A stretch of 64,000 nucleotides of DNA, taken from assembly GCF_050611725.1 (NCBI RefSeq), contig NZ_JBODJB010000001.1, forward strand, positions 2,418,001 to 2,482,000. Direction: 5' to 3'. Below are positions 61,176 through 64,000 of this stretch, one piece after another. The notes beneath the pieces were generated by a model. It had not been told where the DNA came from. It searched no databases and was given only the letters and a program-made list of their open reading frames with translations. How positions within the stretch are numbered: the first letter of the stretch is position 1; the number at the start of each line of letters is the position of its first letter. Made by a program: the position numbers and the translations under genes. The stretch comes from Ferruginibacter sp050611725 (lineage in GTDB: Bacteria > Bacteroidota > Bacteroidia > Chitinophagales > Chitinophagaceae).

Positions 61176-63026
61176 TTATTTCTGCAGTTCCAACACCACC
61201 GCCTGATAAGAACCAAGTTTGAAATCTTTTAACTCAGTTTTTTTCTTCGTATAGACATCCAGCACTTGAGTAAACCCTGTAGTGCGTTCTTTATATTTAT
61301 CTACCGAAATATTTTTTTCTTCTTTTGATGTATTCATCACTATCATTACGGTTTGTTTTGCATCATACCTGAAATAAACATACACTCCATCTTCAGGCAA
61401 ATACTGCATGAATTTCCCTGTTTGCAAAGCTGAAGATGTTAAGCGATAATTGGCCAGCGTTGCAATGTATTGCCAAACGGTTTGTTCTAATTGATTTCTG
61501 CCTTGAATTGTAAACTTGTTAACCGAATCCTGTTTCCAACCACCGATAAAATCTTTACGAACATACCCGTCATTAGGTGAAGTAAATCCTTTCATTGCTA
61601 TCTCATCGCCATAATACAATTGAGGAATACCCCGACAAGTAAGTAACCATGCCAATGAAGATTTGTATTTATTTACATCTTCACCAATCGTAGAGAAGAA
61701 ACGTGAGATATCATGATTATCTAAAAATATTACCTGGCGGGTTGGATCTTTGTAAACAAAATCCTGAGCTAGCGTGGTATATAATTTATTTACACCATCG
61801 TTCCATCCAAAATCTCTTGTCATTGCATCTTGTATTGCCCAGAATGTTTGAAAATCTGTTGTAGCCTGCAAATTCGATTTGTAAGGAATATTATAAGTGT
61901 TCTGACAGAAATAACTTTGATTAATAACACCATGCACCCATGTTTCGCCGAATAAAGTGATCTTAGGGTATTCATCCATTAGTGCCTGGTTACATTTATT
62001 CATAAAGGCCAGATCATTATAAGCATAAGTGTCAATTCTCCATCCGTCGATACCAAATTCTTCCACACACCATAATGCATGTTGAATAAGAAAATTTACA
62101 ACATAGGGATTGTTCTCGTTAAGATCGGGCATTTGTGTGGTGAACCAACCATCACTCATGATCTTTCTTTGTGATGGCACCGCATAGGGATCAAATAATG
62201 TTTGATCTTTGTAAGAAGTGTTAGTGTAAGTATCCCATTGGTTCAACCAATTTTTCATTGGCAGATCCTGAACTGTAAAATGATACAATCCTACATGATT
62301 GTAAACAGCATCCTGTATGATCTTCATGCCACGTTTATGTGTTGCATCTACCAAGTCATGATATGCTTTGGCTCCTCCTAATCTTGGATCAATGGTGTAA
62401 TGATCGGTAAATGCATAGCCATGTTCTGTACGGTTAGGCATATCATTTTCAAGAACCGGATTTAACCAAAGTGTAGTAACACCCAAGTCCTCCAGATAAT
62501 CAAGATGATTGGTAATACCCTGTAGATCACCACCATGGCGATTGAATACCGTATCTCTGTTCAAAGTTTGATCCCTCATCCCTTCTATCCTGTCATTTGA
62601 TTCATCACCGTTGCTGAACCTGTCCGGCATGATCAAGTACATAAAGTCTTTTGATGTAACTCCTTGGGCATACTCCTTACCGTTACCCTTACGCTTAGGT
62701 TTCAATTCGAAATCAATATCAAAAGAGCTGAACTCTTTATTGACTTTTATTTTAACTATGCCCGGCTTTGCTGTTGGTGCAATACTAATATCTAAAAAAA
62801 CATAGTTAGTATTTTCAACCTTATTGGTTTTAAGCAACTTTACGCCGGGGTAATTGATCGAAAAACCTTTGCCTGCATTGGAAATGGCATCGCCATGGAT
62901 CATGATCTGAACTTTGTTCCATTTCATCCCCGTCCACCAGTTGGTTGGATAACAAGTATAGCCCGTTTGTGCAAATGAGCAATAAGTAATTAGCAATAGA
63001 CAATTAGTAATAAGAAATTTTTTCAT
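61176..63026 (-). CDS. Neopullulanase/cyclomaltodextrinase-like GH13 (SusA-like), secreted
   Basis: 616 residues from the ATG at 63026 (11 codons after a GTG that is less likely). Signal peptide about 1-20 (MKKFLITNCLLLITYCSFAQ). An N-terminal beta domain (CYPTNWWTGMKWNKVQIMIHGDAISNAGKGFSI) is like the cyclomaltodextrinase N domain. The GH13 barrel has DFMYLIMPDRFSNGD, TLWLNPVLEND, QDAVYNHVG, nucleophile Asp in GIDGWRIDTYAY, acid/base Glu in LFGETWVHG, and Asp in FLDNHDISRFFS. It would degrade maltooligosaccharides in the periplasm. It ends seven bases after an MFS sugar transporter gene, the same pairing as in maltose systems of this phylum. Confidence 0.94.
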   Translation of the reverse strand: MKKFLITNCLLLITYCSFAQTGYTCYPTNWWTGMKWNKVQIMIHGDAISNAGKGFSINYPGVKLLKTNKVENTNYVFLDISIAPTAKPGIVKIKVNKEFSSFDIDFELKPKRKGNGKEYAQGVTSKDFMYLIMPDRFSNGDESNDRIEGMRDQTLNRDTVFNRHGGDLQGITNHLDYLEDLGVTTLWLNPVLENDMPNRTEHGYAFTDHYTIDPRLGGAKAYHDLVDATHKRGMKIIQDAVYNHVGLYHFTVQDLPMKNWLNQWDTYTNTSYKDQTLFDPYAVPSQRKIMSDGWFTTQMPDLNENNPYVVNFLIQHALWCVEEFGIDGWRIDTYAYNDLAFMNKCNQALMDEYPKITLFGETWVHGVINQSYFCQNTYNIPYKSNLQATTDFQTFWAIQDAMTRDFGWNDGVNKLYTTLAQDFVYKDPTRQVIFLDNHDISRFFSTIGEDVNKYKSSLAWLLTCRGIPQLYYGDEIAMKGFTSPNDGYVRKDFIGGWKQDSVNKFTIQGRNQLEQTVWQYIATLANYRLTSSALQTGKFMQYLPEDGVYVYFRYDAKQTVMIVMNTSKEEKNISVDKYKERTTGFTQVLDVYTKKKTELKDFKLGSYQAVVLELQK

Positions 63027-63033
63027 ATAGTAA

Positions 63034-64000
63034 TTATTTTTTTTCTGGAGATGAACCATCTCCTTTGATTAAAAAATAGCACAGTAGTGCCGCAATGACC
63101 ATCAAGACTCCACCTATTTCAACAGCCAATAAACGATCATTGTGCAAAATATTTTTCATTACCCAGCCAAACCCGAGCGAAGCAATAATTTCAGGTAATA
63201 CAATAAAGAAATTAAAAATGCCCATATATACTCCTACCTTTTCTTTCGGCAAAACTCCACTAAGCATCGCATATGGCATAGACAAAATACTTGCCCAGGC
63301 AATACCAACACCAACCATGCTGCCATACAACATATATTTATTTTTGACAAATGCCACGCTGATCAAACCAATAGCACCACACAAAAGACAAATAGTATGT
63401 GTTAGTTTACGACCAAATTTATTGGCAATTGAAGGCAATACAAATGCAAACAAGAATGTAACCACATTATAAAATGCCAAAGTAAGTCCGCCAAAATTTG
63501 TTCCTTGCCCATATAAAGGATCCGTTTCACTGGTGGCTCCAAACACATTACGGGCTACTGCCGTATTATAATAGAACCACATCAAAAACAAACCCGGCCA
63601 AGTAAAAAACTGCACCAAAGCCAATGCCTTCATTCGTTTAGGCATATGCGTTATAGAATGTAGAATTTCTTTCAATCCACCTATAAAGCCATTACCTGAT
63701 TCATTTGCATGCTCATTCTCATTAGGCGGATATTCATTTGACGTAATCACAGTATATAATACTGCTACTAGAAACATAAAACCACCTATATAAAACGACC
63801 ACTTCACATTGTCGGGAATTACGCCACTGGCTGCAGTGGAACTCATATCAAAAACATTGGTCATCAACCATGGTAATGCAGACGCAATACTTCCTCCCAA
63901 ACCTATCATCAAGCTTTGCATTACAAACCCCGATGTACTTTGTTTATCAGACAATTTATCAGTTACAAATGCACGAAAAGGTTCCATTGCCACATTGCCA
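63034..64000 (-). CDS. MFS sugar transporter, maltose type (cut by window edge)
   Basis: The frame is open from 63034 to the right edge; about 320 C-terminal residues are seen and the N-terminus is outside. The segment GNVAMEPFRAFVTDKLSDKQSTSGFVMQSLMIGLGGSIASALPWLM is typical of the SLC45-like sugar transporters found beside maltose-degrading enzymes in Bacteroidetes. About eight helices are visible, with a cytoplasmic loop after the first group (EYPPNENEHANESGNGFIGGLKEILH). It likely brings maltose or maltooligosaccharides through the inner membrane. It is followed by the GH13 gene after 7 bases. Confidence 0.88.
   Translation of the reverse strand, partial: GNVAMEPFRAFVTDKLSDKQSTSGFVMQSLMIGLGGSIASALPWLMTNVFDMSSTAASGVIPDNVKWSFYIGGFMFLVAVLYTVITSNEYPPNENEHANESGNGFIGGLKEILHSITHMPKRMKALALVQFFTWPGLFLMWFYYNTAVARNVFGATSETDPLYGQGTNFGGLTLAFYNVVTFLFAFVLPSIANKFGRKLTHTICLLCGAIGLISVAFVKNKYMLYGSMVGVGIAWASILSMPYAMLSGVLPKEKVGVYMGIFNFFIVLPEIIASLGFGWVMKNILHNDRLLAVEIGGVLMVIAALLCYFLIKGDGSSPEKK

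Overview
The window is AT-rich DNA from a member of the Bacteroidetes, most likely the Chitinophagaceae or a close relative. Supporting signs are SusC/SusD pairs, SusR-like TPR/membrane/HTH regulators, a type IX secretion plug protein (DUF5103), a TamL-type lipoprotein, promoters of the Bacteroidetes form (TTTG, about 20 bases, TAnnTTTG), and starts without Shine-Dalgarno sequences. No phage, transposon, CRISPR array or plasmid gene was seen; this is chromosomal DNA.

Layout. 1-17.7 kb: two back-to-back polysaccharide utilisation regions. On the minus strand are a cut-off SusC, a SusR-like regulator, a LamG-domain protein and a GH71/99-like protein. On the plus strand is a starch locus: a second SusR-like regulator, SusC, SusD, a lipoprotein GH13 amylase and a SusE-like starch-binding lipoprotein. 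17.7-24.6 kb: tRNA-Ser(TGA), CBS protein, msrA, oligopeptide-binding lipoprotein, M1 peptidase, flippase, NlpC/P60 hydrolase. 24.9-37.5 kb: dnaE, thioredoxin, ychF, DMT transporter, TPR protein, glgB, pdxJ, TlpA-like protein. 37.6-45.4 kb: a compact trp operon, trpE-G-D-C-F-F'-GNAT-B-A, with two trpF copies and an acetyltransferase inside. 45.4-54.8 kb: NAD(P)-binding protein, TonB C-terminal protein, transaldolase, SRP RNA, T9SS plug protein, LolE-like permease, rRNA methyltransferase, TamL, truB. 54.8-61 kb: the DUF58-MoxR-DUF4350-DUF4129-SpoIIM cluster with divergent RDD. 61.2-64 kb: neopullulanase-like GH13 and a cut-off MFS sugar transporter.

How the genes work together. The starch locus (SusR/SusC/SusD/amylase/SusE), the GH13 enzyme plus MFS transporter at the right end, and glgB together suggest uptake and breakdown of starch or glycogen and storage of glucan. 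The trp operon makes tryptophan from chorismate.

The best discovery is upstream of trpE: an unannotated 16-residue leader peptide, MKLINTNTNNWWWQYR, with three Trp codons in a row (45320-45370, minus). It is preceded by a near-consensus Bacteroidetes promoter and followed by an intrinsic terminator at 45241-45276. One terminator arm can pair instead with an 8-base segment just after the leader stop. This is the complete logic of ribosome-mediated transcription attenuation. The second theme is a family of intergenic inverted repeats built from short repeated words, some of which run into stop codons or signal-peptide coding sequence.
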